DNA of 64,000 nucleotides from the NCBI RefSeq assembly GCF_006442795.2, contig NZ_CP083956.1, positions 5,629,804 through 5,693,803 of the forward strand, given 5' to 3'. Positions 63,929 through 64,000 of this stretch are shown here, in pieces. Made by a program: the position numbers and the translations under genes. Source of the DNA: Mesorhizobium sp. B1-1-8. GTDB taxonomy: Bacteria > Pseudomonadota > Alphaproteobacteria > Rhizobiales > Rhizobiaceae. Numbering within the stretch: the first letter of the stretch is position 1; each line of letters opens with the position of its first letter. Under the pieces are notes generated by a model that ran no database searches, was not told the DNA's origin, and worked only from the letters and a program-made list of their open reading frames with translations.

Positions 63929-64000
63929 ATGCAGAGCGGCATCGAACGGGAGATAACTGGCGAACTCCCATTCCCAGCAACATTCGTCGGAGGGGACGGC
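63929..64000 (+). CDS. dnaA: Probable chromosomal replication initiator DnaA, first 24 codons
   Basis: An open frame from ATG at 63929 (MQSGIEREITGELPFPATFV) runs off the window end. AAGGA lies about 10 bases upstream. Only the poorly conserved DnaA N-terminus would be visible, so the call rests mainly on the rpsT-dnaA gene order of rhizobia and on DnaA boxes, GANTC and CtrA-like sites upstream. Confidence 0.6.
   Translation, partial: MQSGIEREITGELPFPATFVGGDG

Overview
The window is a piece of chromosome from a GC-rich alphaproteobacterium of the order Hyphomicrobiales (Rhizobiales), most likely a Mesorhizobium. This is inferred from gcrA, podJ, a class I lysyl-tRNA synthetase, the argD-argF-hslO and rpsT-dnaA gene orders, the complete Tad/Cpa pilus locus, a luxR-luxI-crotonase cluster, and several dispersed palindromic repeats of rhizobial type. 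Most genes are housekeeping. I see no phage, insertion sequence, CRISPR array, tRNA or rRNA.

Left third (1-26.5 kb): the 3' part of metZ, a ceramide-glucosyltransferase-like enzyme, apaG, then argD-argF-hslO read leftward behind a 5' leader that holds an arginine-rich mini-ORF and a terminator hairpin (candidate attenuator). Divergent from it is the cell-cycle regulator gcrA. Next come corA, phoU, phoR and ppk2 (metal and phosphate theme), a crotonase-luxI-luxR quorum-sensing cluster with a duplicated luxI promoter segment, a family-3 solute-binding protein, a TerB-like gene, lysS, a nuclease-fold protein, a LexA-like repressor, and a beta-oxidation operon (fadE, acyl-CoA dehydrogenase, fadA, fadB) behind a MerR gene with matching operator-like palindromes.

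Middle (26.5-46 kb): podJ, a TauE/SafE exporter with its TIGR02186-type partner, a YegD-like Hsp70, and a LysR gene divergent from a small basic ORF coupled to a three-subunit molybdoenzyme (SoeABC-like, probably cytoplasmic sulfite dehydrogenase). Then pdeM and an Lhr-type helicase (part of the ligase-associated DNA repair set), an NlpC/P60 hydrolase, a MarR regulator and leucyl aminopeptidase.

Right third (46-64 kb): a full Tad pilus locus: tadD, then leftward pilA, cpaA, cpaB, cpaC, cpaD, cpaE, tadA, tadB, tadC, and rightward a secretin-N-domain paralogue and two TadE-like pseudopilins. CtrA-type sites (one perfect TTAA-N7-TTAA) lie in its intergenic regions. After it come a PhnD-like protein, deoB, mutM, an enoyl-CoA hydratase, rpsT with a clear promoter and terminator, and a long regulatory region leading into the first 24 codons of what is probably dnaA.

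The observations most worth following are the arginine leader in front of argDF, the tandemly duplicated luxR/luxI junction, the CtrA-type sites across the pilus locus, the MerR operators of the beta-oxidation operon, and the small ORF coupled to the molybdoenzyme operon.
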